From: Sulfurovum sp. | GTDB lineage: Bacteria; Campylobacterota; Campylobacteria; Campylobacterales; Sulfurovaceae | Reading direction: 5' to 3' | Length of the DNA: 64,000 nt | Assembly: GCA_021166685.1 (NCBI GenBank) | Contig: JAJPEU010000009.1 | Coordinates: 1 to 64,000 of the forward strand | Part shown: positions 18,687 to 26,255 of the stretch, in pieces | Layout of the letters: each line of letters starts with the position of its first letter | Numbering within the stretch: position 1 is the stretch's first letter | Notes under the pieces: model-generated | Databases searched by the model: none | Told to the model about the DNA's origin: nothing | The model's input: the letters and a program-made list of their open reading frames with translations, nothing else | Made by a program: the position numbers and the translations under genes

Positions 18687-18689
18687 TCG

Positions 18690-19343
18690 ATGGAATGGCT
18701 CTATCAACCATCAATTTTATCTCTTAAAGTAAGTGTTGCTACGATTGTATTGCACCTGTTTTTAGGGATCGGCATAGCCTACTATTTAAGCGGGCGCAAA
18801 ACTTTTATTAAATCTATTGTTGATATTTTGGTTACCATACCGATCGTTTTCCCTCCGATTGCTTTGGGATTTTTTTTGCTCTTGCTCTTTGGCAAAAACG
18901 GAATCATAGGCCAACTGTTTGCCCGATTTGATATAGAGATTATTTTTAGCATGACGGGTGTTTTAATAGCCTCTTTTGTGGCCGGATTGCCTTTGGTGGT
19001 AAAACCCGTTCAGGCTGCGATAGATGAACAGTCAAAAAGGTATGCAGAAGCGTCTTACACACTTGGCAAAAGCAAATTTCATACACTTATTTTTGTCCTG
19101 CTGCCCAACATCAAAAAAGTAATTTTGGTCTCTGTGTTTTTGGGCTTTGGAAGATCGCTTGGGGAAGTCGGCATCACTTTGATGCTGGGAGGCAACATTA
19201 TAGGCAAAACCGATACGATCTCTTTGGCTATCTACAACTACTCTTTTGGCGGAGAGATCGATAAAGCGATAGTGTTGTCGCTCATTCTGGGCGCAGTTTC
19301 TATTGGCCTATTTTTAGCACTTAGAAAACTTGCTTACCTGTAG
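18690..19343 (+). CDS. modB: ModB-type ABC permease 1
   Basis: Inner-membrane permease of 217 residues with about five spans. The cytoplasmic EAA loop reads EASYTLGKSKFHTLIFVLLPN, which couples to an ATPase, and GRSLGEVGITLMLGGN follows as in ModB. No ATPase gene is adjacent; the only one in the operon is modC at 22055, and this permease shares YTLGKSK in its coupling loop with the second permease, so one ATPase may serve both. Confidence 0.88.
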   Translation: MEWLYQPSILSLKVSVATIVLHLFLGIGIAYYLSGRKTFIKSIVDILVTIPIVFPPIALGFFLLLLFGKNGIIGQLFARFDIEIIFSMTGVLIASFVAGLPLVVKPVQAAIDEQSKRYAEASYTLGKSKFHTLIFVLLPNIKKVILVSVFLGFGRSLGEVGITLMLGGNIIGKTDTISLAIYNYSFGGEIDKAIVLSLILGAVSIGLFLALRKLAYL

Positions 19344-19352
19344 GAGGTTAAT

Positions 19353-20147
19353 TTGAAAAATTTTTATGGTTTTAGCAGCGGTGCAATGATTGGGGCTTTG
19401 GGCGGGCTTATAGGTTTAGGGGGTGCAGAATTTAGACTGCCTTTGCTTAATATTGTTTTTAAATTTGATTTAAAAAGTGCCATCGTTTTAAACCTTGCCA
19501 TTTCCATGGTAACTGTTACCTTTTCATTGGTTTTTAGGGCTTTTGAAGTTGATATTTCTTTGGTTTGGGCCCATATTTTAATCGTTTTAAATATCCTGCT
19601 GGGTTCACTTTACGGCTCTTATATCGGAGCCAATTTGGTTTCAAAGGTTGATGAGGTATTGCTCAAGAAAATAGTTTTTGTATTTTTATTGTTTCTTGGT
19701 ATTATTTTGATACTCCATTCTTGCCTTGAAAGCGGCTATAATCTTGGATTTTCGCCGCTAACGAGCTTTATTTTAAGTATTATTTGCGGATATTTTATAG
19801 GTCTTGTAAGCAGTATGCTGGGTGTTGCCGGGGGCGAACTGATCATACCAACCATCGTATTGATCTACGGCATTGATATAAAACTGGCCGGGAGCTTGAG
19901 TTTGCTTATCAGTATCCCTACGCTTTTGGTGTCGCTCTGGAAATATCATAAAAAATTAGGGCTTGATCCAATAATGCAAAACAAAGATTTTGCATTATTC
20001 ATGGCCGGAGGTTCTATCATTGGTGCATTTTTAGGGGTGCTGCTGCTAGGAAAAACCAATGATCTGTTTATAGAGATATTTTTAGGATGCCTGCTTATTG
20101 TATCGGCTTTCAAAATGTTATTTATCAAAAAAAGGAGCGCTCAATGA
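19353..20147 (+). CDS. TSUP (TauE/SafE) family permease
   Basis: A 264-residue membrane protein with about eight spans and the internal repeat of the TauE/SafE family (GALGGLIGLGGAEFRLPLL near the start, SSMLGVAGGELIIPTIVLIYG in the second half). The family moves sulfite, sulfoacetate and related anions. The start is TTG at 19353, with an excellent AGGAGG nine bases upstream. Placed between modB and modD, it may move an oxyanion related to molybdate or sulfate; this is inferred only from context. Confidence 0.85.
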   Translation: MKNFYGFSSGAMIGALGGLIGLGGAEFRLPLLNIVFKFDLKSAIVLNLAISMVTVTFSLVFRAFEVDISLVWAHILIVLNILLGSLYGSYIGANLVSKVDEVLLKKIVFVFLLFLGIILILHSCLESGYNLGFSPLTSFILSIICGYFIGLVSSMLGVAGGELIIPTIVLIYGIDIKLAGSLSLLISIPTLLVSLWKYHKKLGLDPIMQNKDFALFMAGGSIIGAFLGVLLLGKTNDLFIEIFLGCLLIVSAFKMLFIKKRSAQ

Positions 20148-20980
20148 ATATAGAAAATTTAATGAATGAAGACATACAGATATTTGATGTCACTACCTAT
20201 GGTTTAGGCATAGGAGAGCATAAAGGCAAAATGGAATATATCGCCCGTGATGATATGGTCATTTGCGGTCTAGACTATGTGATCCAAATTTTAAATAAAC
20301 TCTCTATTGAATGTGTGCTGTATGCAAAAGACGGGGATTTTGTCACAAAAAACACTCTGGTTTTAGAGTGTGTTTCAAATGCGCAAAACCTTCATTATGC
20401 ATGGAAAATATCTCAAAATTTGCTGGAATATTTAAGCGGCATTGCCACCTATACACACCATATGCTTCTTCATGCAAGAAAAGCAAACCCAAATATCACC
20501 ATAGCCACCACAAGAAAAAACTTTCCCAACACCAAAGAGATGATGATCAAAGCAGTTTTGGCCGGAGGGGGATCTGTGCATAGGCTGGGGGTGTATGATT
20601 CTATCTTAATCTTTAAACAGCATTTGATTTTTTTGGATGACAAGCTCAAGCTGGAAGAGCATTTTAAGCAGCTCAAAACCAAATTTATTGAAAAAAAAGT
20701 GGCTGTAGAGGTTGACACCTACGAAGAGGCGCTCTACTTTGCCTCCTTGGGGGCCGATATTTTACAGTGCGAAAAGATGGATTTTGATACACTTAAAAAA
20801 TGCGTGTCGCTCAAATCCCAATTTCCGCATCTTCTGCTCTCTGCAACAGGCGGCATCACTGTGCAAAACGCTTATGCGTATGCACAGTGCGGGGTTGATT
20901 TGCTAGTTACCTCCTCTCCGTATCATGCCAAACCGCTTGATATCCAAATAAAAATTTCCAAACAGGAAGATAACCAATGA
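20144..20980 (+). CDS. modD: ModD-like quinolinate phosphoribosyltransferase homologue
   Basis: A 278-residue protein of the NadC-like ModD family, whose members occur in molybdate operons and whose reaction is not firmly known. Landmarks include DVTTYGLGIGEHKGKMEYIARDDMVICG at the N-terminus, ATTRKNFPNTKEMMIKAVLAGGGSVHR (the NadC TRKT-like loop changed to TRKN) and LLSATGGITVQNAYAYAQCGVDLLVTSSPY. The start is the ATG at 20144, preceded by AAAGGAGCG and overlapping the TSUP stop. A biosynthetic NadC is less likely because of the mod context. Confidence 0.88.
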   Translation: MNIENLMNEDIQIFDVTTYGLGIGEHKGKMEYIARDDMVICGLDYVIQILNKLSIECVLYAKDGDFVTKNTLVLECVSNAQNLHYAWKISQNLLEYLSGIATYTHHMLLHARKANPNITIATTRKNFPNTKEMMIKAVLAGGGSVHRLGVYDSILIFKQHLIFLDDKLKLEEHFKQLKTKFIEKKVAVEVDTYEEALYFASLGADILQCEKMDFDTLKKCVSLKSQFPHLLLSATGGITVQNAYAYAQCGVDLLVTSSPYHAKPLDIQIKISKQEDNQ

Positions 20981-21378
20981 ACGTATTGCATGGCAAAATC
21001 AAACAAATACAAACTGTAAATGAGTTGTCAAAAATCATCATTGATCTTAACAGCCACACTTTTACATCTCTTATCATCGATATAGAAACTTTTGGCGATA
21101 TCGTCATCGGCAAAGAGATCAAACTGCTTTTTAAAGAAGCAGAAGTCATGATCGGGACAAAAGAATCTATCCTAAGCGCCAGCAATGCTTTTGTTTCTAT
21201 GATTAAAAAGATCAATCAAGGCGAAATCCTCAGCGAAGTGGTTTTTGATTTTGAAGGAAACGATATCATATCGCTTATCACCACCTCATCGCTTCAAAGA
21301 CTGCAAATCGAGGCCGGCAAAGAATTTTTGTGGTTTGTCAAAGCAAACGAAGTAACCCTCCAAAAAGAGATCAAATGA
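20977..21378 (+). CDS. Mop/TOBE-domain oxyanion-binding protein
   Basis: A 133-residue protein made of two TOBE/Mop-like halves (about residues 1-65 and 70-130: LHGKIKQIQTVNELSKIIIDL; SMIKKINQGEILSEVVFDFEGN). It has no signal peptide, so it should be cytosolic. Such di-Mop proteins (ModG/Mop) bind molybdate or tungstate and may store or buffer it. It overlaps both neighbours by ATGA, indicating tight coupling with modD and the second modB. The sequence is rather divergent from classical Mop. Confidence 0.75.
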   Translation: MNVLHGKIKQIQTVNELSKIIIDLNSHTFTSLIIDIETFGDIVIGKEIKLLFKEAEVMIGTKESILSASNAFVSMIKKINQGEILSEVVFDFEGNDIISLITTSSLQRLQIEAGKEFLWFVKANEVTLQKEIK

Positions 21379-22058
21379 TAGAAGAAAGCTTTGTGCAGAC
21401 CATGTCTCTCACTTTCAAACTGGCAGGCGTGACAACGTTGTTTCTGTTGATGATAGGCATACCGCTTGGATACTATCTGGCTGCCACAAAAAACAGACTC
21501 AAGCCGGTGCTTGAAGCCATAGTATCTATGCCTTTGGTATTGCCTCCCAGCGTGCTGGGGTTTTATATGCTCGTTTTTTTTAGCCCCAAAAACGCCTTTG
21601 GGCAATGGCTGGATGAAACATTGGATTTAAGATTGGTCTTCAGCTTTGAAGGCCTGGTAGTCGCTTCTATTATCTTTTCGCTTCCTTTTATGGTACATCC
21701 CATACAAAGCGGATTTTCTGCATTGCCAAAAAATCTCACAGAGGCTGCCTACACTCTGGGCAAAAGTAAAATCAATGTTCTTTTCCGGGCACTGCTTCCC
21801 AACATTCGCCCTTCACTTCTTACGGGCATAGTCATTTCTTTTGCCCATACCGTGGGTGAATTTGGTGTCGTTTTGATGATGGGAGGTAACATTTCTGGAG
21901 AAACACGTGTAGCAAGTATTGCCATCTATGACGAGGTAGAATCATTAAATTACGGTGCCGCAAACCAATACGCGCTTACTCTTTTTCTCATCTCTTTTGC
22001 TATTTTACTTTTTGTTTATGCAATCAACAAACATTTTTTAAAGGCTGAACTCTCATGA
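21375..22058 (+). CDS. modB: ModB-type ABC permease 2
   Basis: Inner-membrane molybdate/tungstate permease of 227 residues, from the ATG at 21375 that overlaps the preceding stop (ATGA); an in-frame start 45 bases upstream would lie inside the previous gene. The EAA loop is EAAYTLGKSKINVLFRALLPNI, and HTVGEFGVVLMMGGNISGETRVASIAIYDEVE is the typical ModB C-terminal segment. It overlaps modC by 4 bases, so it is the permease most clearly paired with that ATPase. Confidence 0.93.
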   Translation: MIEESFVQTMSLTFKLAGVTTLFLLMIGIPLGYYLAATKNRLKPVLEAIVSMPLVLPPSVLGFYMLVFFSPKNAFGQWLDETLDLRLVFSFEGLVVASIIFSLPFMVHPIQSGFSALPKNLTEAAYTLGKSKINVLFRALLPNIRPSLLTGIVISFAHTVGEFGVVLMMGGNISGETRVASIAIYDEVESLNYGAANQYALTLFLISFAILLFVYAINKHFLKAELS

Positions 22059-22927
22059 ATGAACTTATACTCTCAAAAGACCTAAGAGGCGCTAACGGAG
22101 TGATTCCTCTTGAAATCGACACAACGTTCAAGCGCGGTGAACTTACGGTTCTTTTTGGCAAAAGCGGTGCGGGGAAAAGTACTATTCTGAGGATGATTGC
22201 AGGATTGCTTGAGCCGACCGGCGGAAAAATTATAATAGAAGACGAAATCTGGTATGACAGCAGCAAAAAGATCAACCTTCCGCCGCAAAAAAGAAAGGTT
22301 GGTTTTGTTTTTCAAGACTATGCCCTTTTCCCCAATATGACCGTCAGACAAAATCTCCTCTATGCGCTTGACGATAAGAAAAAAATAGTTAAAGTAGACG
22401 AGATACTAAAAATTACCGAACTTACAAAACTGGAAAACGAAAAACCTGATGCACTCTCAGGAGGACAAAAACAAAGGGTAGCCCTCGCAAGAGCTTTGGT
22501 TAGAGAACCAAAAATACTTCTTCTTGACGAGCCCCTTTCGGCCCTTGATTTTGCGATGAGAGCCAAGCTTCAAGACGAACTGCTTAAAATCCAAAGACAT
22601 TTCAACCTTACAACCGTTTTGGTCAGTCACGATATAGGAGAAGTATATAAATTAGCTCAGTTTGTTTTAGAGCTTGCCGATGGCAAAATCCTCAGGCAAG
22701 GAACCCCAAGTGAGATATTCGGCGGCAGCAAAATAAGCGGCAAATTTAAATTCAGCGGGGAAATCGTAGATATTGCACAAAGCGATATCGTCTTTATCGT
22801 GAGTATTTTGGTGGGGCAGGATGTCGTAAAAGTAGTTTCGACAGAAGAGGAGATTCGGGATTTAAAGATAGGGCGAAAGGTTACTCTCTCATCAAAAGCG
22901 TTCAATCCGATCATTACCCCCATTTAA
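22055..22927 (+). CDS. modC: ModC-type molybdate/tungstate ABC ATPase
   Basis: ATPase of the molybdate importer. Walker A is GKSGAGKST, the signature LSGGQKQRVALARAL, and Walker B LLLDEPLSALD, with the switch His in LVSHDIGEV. The last 60 residues (about 230-290; SGKFKFSGEIVDI onward) look like a TOBE domain that could sense oxyanion and inhibit transport. It is the last gene of the operon that starts at the OprD-type porin, and the only ATPase for two permeases. Confidence 0.93.
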   Translation: MNELILSKDLRGANGVIPLEIDTTFKRGELTVLFGKSGAGKSTILRMIAGLLEPTGGKIIIEDEIWYDSSKKINLPPQKRKVGFVFQDYALFPNMTVRQNLLYALDDKKKIVKVDEILKITELTKLENEKPDALSGGQKQRVALARALVREPKILLLDEPLSALDFAMRAKLQDELLKIQRHFNLTTVLVSHDIGEVYKLAQFVLELADGKILRQGTPSEIFGGSKISGKFKFSGEIVDIAQSDIVFIVSILVGQDVVKVVSTEEEIRDLKIGRKVTLSSKAFNPIITPI

Positions 22928-22983
22928 AAGACGTAAGGGATGCGGCTATCTTTGGCTTGCCCAAACCAATACTATTCAACAGA

Positions 22984-23011
22984 TACGCTATATATAAAAA
23001 TATATAAAGTT
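22984..23011 (+). promoter_or_regulatory. ModE-like palindrome upstream of AlgE-type porin
   Basis: TACGCTATATA, a six-base spacer, and TATATAAAGTT; the left half matches the ModE consensus well, the right half only in part. It lies between modC and the porin. Confidence 0.55.
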
Positions 23012-23053
23012 TTAATGTGTTAAAATTTGATCTTAAGACTTATTTCTTTATTA

Positions 23054-23079
23054 AGCGTTATATATTTTTATATATTACC
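23054..23079 (+). promoter_or_regulatory. Second ModE-like palindrome, close to the porin start
   Basis: AGCGTTATATA, a short T-rich spacer, then TATATATTAC. It lies about 20 bases before the start codon, where a bound repressor would block transcription. Confidence 0.5.
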
Positions 23080-23099
23080 AACCAGGAAAAAGGACCCGC

Positions 23100-24398
23100 A
23101 TGAAACCAACCAAATTACCGATTTTTGCCCTGTTCTTATCTCAGAGTTTTCTTTGGGCGGATCTTCAATTTGACGGAGAGATAAGGCTTAGATTTGAATA
23201 TTTTAACCATATGAATGAAAAATTCTACGGCAGTGCTCCAAAATTAGGCGAAAGTGATGATAGCTGTTTGCTCACAAGGTTGCGACTGGGAATGACATAC
23301 CGGCTTGATGAACAGTGGACGGCCAGGCTCTCTATGCAGGATTCAAGGGTCATCGGCTGGGGTTTTGACGATCAAGATTGGTACAACAAAGAGTTCATGC
23401 AAGAACATAATCCGCAAAAAGACACCCTTGAGCTTTACGAAACGTATCTTCAGTATACAACCCCTTATTTAACGGTCAAAGCGGGCCGCCAGAAAATTAC
23501 CTATGGGGACGGCAGGGTATTTGGGCCCGGGGAATGGAAAAATTCAGGAAAATGGATATGGGATGCGGCTAAAGTTTCTTTTAAAGATGAGGGCAATTTT
23601 TTAGACTTTTTTTACGGCGGCACGATGCTTCATAAACCGAATGAGTTTAGTTTGGATCATCGCCACGGATATTATGGGGGCGGGATTTACGGACACTATG
23701 CGTATGGAAAAACCGGCGCTATAGAACCGATATTCGCCTACAAAGAAAATAAAACAGCCAATGAAAATTATCGCTCACTCCAGAACTATTATGCGGGTGC
23801 AAGAATGTACGACACAGATTTGTATGGATATTTCTATGATATGACCTGTCTCAAATCCTTCGGAGAGTATAGCAAACGTGATGCAGCCGCCGTGGATATA
23901 GACGGTTTTGGTTTTCATCTGGATGGCGGATATCATTTCAAAGGGCTCTATACAAAACTTGGATTGGGCTACACTTATGCAAGCGGGAATGATCCGGATA
24001 CACTTGAGCATGAAACCTTTGATGCCGCCTTTGGAGCAAGCGACGTGTACTACGGAAGGCTCAATCTGATGTCTTGGTCAAACCTCAAAGATTATGAAAT
24101 TTTTGCGATCATAGAACCATTGCCAAAAACCAATATCAAACTCGAATACCATGCTTTTTATGCCGACGAGCCCACCAGCAAATGGATGAGCTACACTATC
24201 CCCTCCATGCAGTCTGATAAATACGGAGACGAGATCGACATCGTTGTGGCGCACCAATACAGCCCATCAGTCCATTTTCTTGCCGGTATAGGCTATTTTA
24301 AAAGCGGAGATTTTATCAAAGAAGCCGCCCTGAACGATACATCTATCACTGATGATGATGCCTATGGCCTTTTTACCCAGGTTTCTTATAAATTTTAA
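23100..24398 (+). CDS. AlgE-type (alginate-export family) outer-membrane porin
   Basis: A 432-residue outer-membrane barrel with signal peptide ending LWADLQ. The domain of the alginate-export/AlgE family is recognisable by EYFNHMNEKFYG, TVKAGRQKITYGDGRVFGPGEWKNSGKWIWDA and the final strand YGLFTQVSYKF. In this phylum such porins occur far from any alginate genes and are probably general anion or sugar channels. ModE-like sites directly upstream suggest a role in molybdate/tungstate entry. A sharp break follows: the next gene runs on the opposite strand. Confidence 0.85.
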   Translation: MKPTKLPIFALFLSQSFLWADLQFDGEIRLRFEYFNHMNEKFYGSAPKLGESDDSCLLTRLRLGMTYRLDEQWTARLSMQDSRVIGWGFDDQDWYNKEFMQEHNPQKDTLELYETYLQYTTPYLTVKAGRQKITYGDGRVFGPGEWKNSGKWIWDAAKVSFKDEGNFLDFFYGGTMLHKPNEFSLDHRHGYYGGGIYGHYAYGKTGAIEPIFAYKENKTANENYRSLQNYYAGARMYDTDLYGYFYDMTCLKSFGEYSKRDAAAVDIDGFGFHLDGGYHFKGLYTKLGLGYTYASGNDPDTLEHETFDAAFGASDVYYGRLNLMSWSNLKDYEIFAIIEPLPKTNIKLEYHAFYADEPTSKWMSYTIPSMQSDKYGDEIDIVVAHQYSPSVHFLAGIGYFKSGDFIKEAALNDTSITDDDAYGLFTQVSYKF

Positions 24399-24464
24399 TC
24401 TTTTAACCAAATACTAAAAGATTGTTTTCCCAAAAAGTCTTTGGAGATCCTGTGTCTCCCCAAA

Positions 24465-25112
24465 CTACTCTGAAGCTTCATGCAAAGATCTAAACTCACA
24501 CTTATCCGGGTCATAATATTCTATAGCTCCCGTTTGAATATCATACATCCAGCCATGGATATGCAACTCCCCGCTATCAACCTTTTTCTTTACATAAGGA
24601 TAAGTAAGCAGATTTTCTATCTGCGAAATAACCGAAAATTTTTCTGTCAGTTTTCTCAGCTCCTCTTTTTGGGCATCTTTTCCAAGTGCCAAAATTGCCA
24701 GAGACTTTGCTTTATGGCCAAGCGTCAGCCATTTTTTCGTATGAACAAACGGTTTGTCTTCCATGTCTTTATAAAGCGCCGCGATAGCGCCGCAATGCGT
24801 GTGGCCGCATATGATGATCTCTGAAACTTCAAGCTCTGTCACCGCATATTCTATCCCTGCGGCTGTCGAGTGGTAATCCTCATCCGGTTTGTAGGGCGCT
24901 ACAAAATTGCCGACATTCCTGATCACAAAAAGATCACCAGGGTTTGTTTGAATGATAAGGTCCGGAACTACTCTGGAATCTGAGCAGCCGATAAACAGTG
25001 CCTTAGGATTTTGACCATTTTTGACCAATTCAAGCAATTGCACTTCATGTTTTTTAAAGTAACTGTTTGCAAACATTTCGTTGCCTTCCAGCAATACGCT
25101 CTTTTCAAACAT
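24465..25112 (-). CDS. Beta-class carbonic anhydrase
   Basis: Zinc enzyme that interconverts CO2 and bicarbonate. The zinc ligands and catalytic pair are visible: Cys and Asp-Arg in GCSDSRVVPD (about residues 41-50), and HTHCGA with the second His and Cys. The 215 residues, and the segments FVIRNVGNFV and GIEYAVTEL, match the beta class. The start is supported by AGGAAACAGG directly before the ATG. It would help supply bicarbonate for carboxylation in an autotroph or microaerophile. Confidence 0.95.
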   Translation of the reverse strand: MFEKSVLLEGNEMFANSYFKKHEVQLLELVKNGQNPKALFIGCSDSRVVPDLIIQTNPGDLFVIRNVGNFVAPYKPDEDYHSTAAGIEYAVTELEVSEIIICGHTHCGAIAALYKDMEDKPFVHTKKWLTLGHKAKSLAILALGKDAQKEELRKLTEKFSVISQIENLLTYPYVKKKVDSGELHIHGWMYDIQTGAIEYYDPDKCEFRSLHEASE

Positions 25113-25318
25113 CCTGTTTCCTTTATTGTGTATTATAAAAAGCTGCAGAATTTTAGGATTTTTTCATAAAATATGGCTGTTTTAAACGTATGATTGTATC
25201 GCTAGAACGATAAATAAAAGATTATGTCTTTTTAAAAAATGAACCCAAACGGTACGTTTTTGCAAATTCTTTTTTGCCATACATTATGCTACAATGCATT
25301 TCAAAAAGACAGAGCAGC

Positions 25319-25582
25319 ATGACAGCAAATATTATCGGCATTATAGGCGTAAGTATTGTCGTAAGCACTTATTTTTTACTCCAAATCCAAAAGATGGATG
25401 CAAAAGGATTTTGGTACTCTTTTTTAAATGCATTTGGCTCTATACTGATCGCGTATTCTCTTATGTACAATTGGAATCTGGCTTCTTTTGTCATAGAATT
25501 TTTTTGGATAGCCATCAGCCTATACGGCATTTACCTGTGGTATAAAAACAAATTCCGGCAAAGTAAAGAAAACCGACGTTAA
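25319..25582 (+). CDS. Small membrane protein, CBU_0592-like
   Basis: An 87-residue protein with about three membrane spans (IIGIIGVSIVVSTYFLLQIQ; FWYSFLNAFGSILIAYSLMY; FVIEFFWIAISLYGIYLWY), resembling the CBU_0592 family of small membrane proteins of unknown role. The start at 25319 (MTANIIG) gives a normal first span; the longer frame from 25274 would add a polar head. The ribosome site is weak. Confidence 0.7.
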   Translation: MTANIIGIIGVSIVVSTYFLLQIQKMDAKGFWYSFLNAFGSILIAYSLMYNWNLASFVIEFFWIAISLYGIYLWYKNKFRQSKENRR

Positions 25583-26255
25583 CATTTGGTTAAGCTTGAA
25601 AGAGTAAGATGTTTTTAGAGTTTGAGATTGAAGGCTGTCCTCCTCTTCCTCCCTTTTTGGCCCGAAACTCAAACTCCTGCAGCATTTACCGTCCCCCCTG
25701 CGTTACCAAGACATCTAGGGGGTAGGTGAAGAGGGGTTATCTTGACAATCCTGTAAAAATCACACGTTACCTCCCAACGTTACATCTGTCACCAAGTTTG
25801 TCAGACTTAAAGCAGTTAAAATTTGCAGCTGCTTTTGTATTGTCATAAACAGAATGATCCTTTCTGGCTTTAAGCGAATTACCAAAATACAAACGAGTTA
25901 AAGTTATCATTATCACCTGACTCTTATATTTTATATTTTCTTATATTTTGTCTCATTTATAAAACTTTTCAATTATAAAAAAAGCTAAAACCGACTTCTC
26001 ATAATCCAAAGGTCATTGGTTCAAATCCATCACCGGGCAAGGAAAACTATCCCTGAAATCTAATGGAATAAGGGGTGTGAGGTGATGCCAACATTCCTTT
26101 TGCCAAGCATAGAGCAAAATCTTCAAAAAGTAACAAAATAAAAATATGAGAGAGATTGGGGAGTGACAGATTAAGTCTTGCTTGCAGCACCTACTACATT
26201 TACTCCAATTATCATAAGCTGCAAATTCAAATGGGGGGGGCAAATGCCCCATCGA
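25583..26255. other. 673-base stretch without a recognisable gene
   Basis: All frames are broken. The only structured signal I see is a tRNA-like 3' half at about 25998-26040. There are also AT-rich tracts near 25920-25980 and a pair of CGTTAC repeats near 25771 and 25784. It may be the scar of a mobile element or decayed gene. Confidence 0.4.
25998..26040 (+). pseudogene. Possible tRNA-Met-like 3' fragment
   Basis: The sequence from CTCATAA (an anticodon loop with CAT) through a T-arm-like GGTTCAAATCC looks like the 3' half of a tRNA. The 5' half is absent, the T stem has mismatches, and no CCA follows, so it is not functional. Such halves can mark old integration sites. Confidence 0.3.

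Noticed and set aside
24440..24466. Terminator between the AlgE-type porin and carbonic anhydrase
   Set aside because: The inverted repeat TTTGGAGA/TCTCCCCAAA is imperfect and lacks a T run.
25765..25800. Paired CGTTAC repeats as a Pho box
   Set aside because: Repeat period is 13 bases and there is no gene or -10 in the right place.
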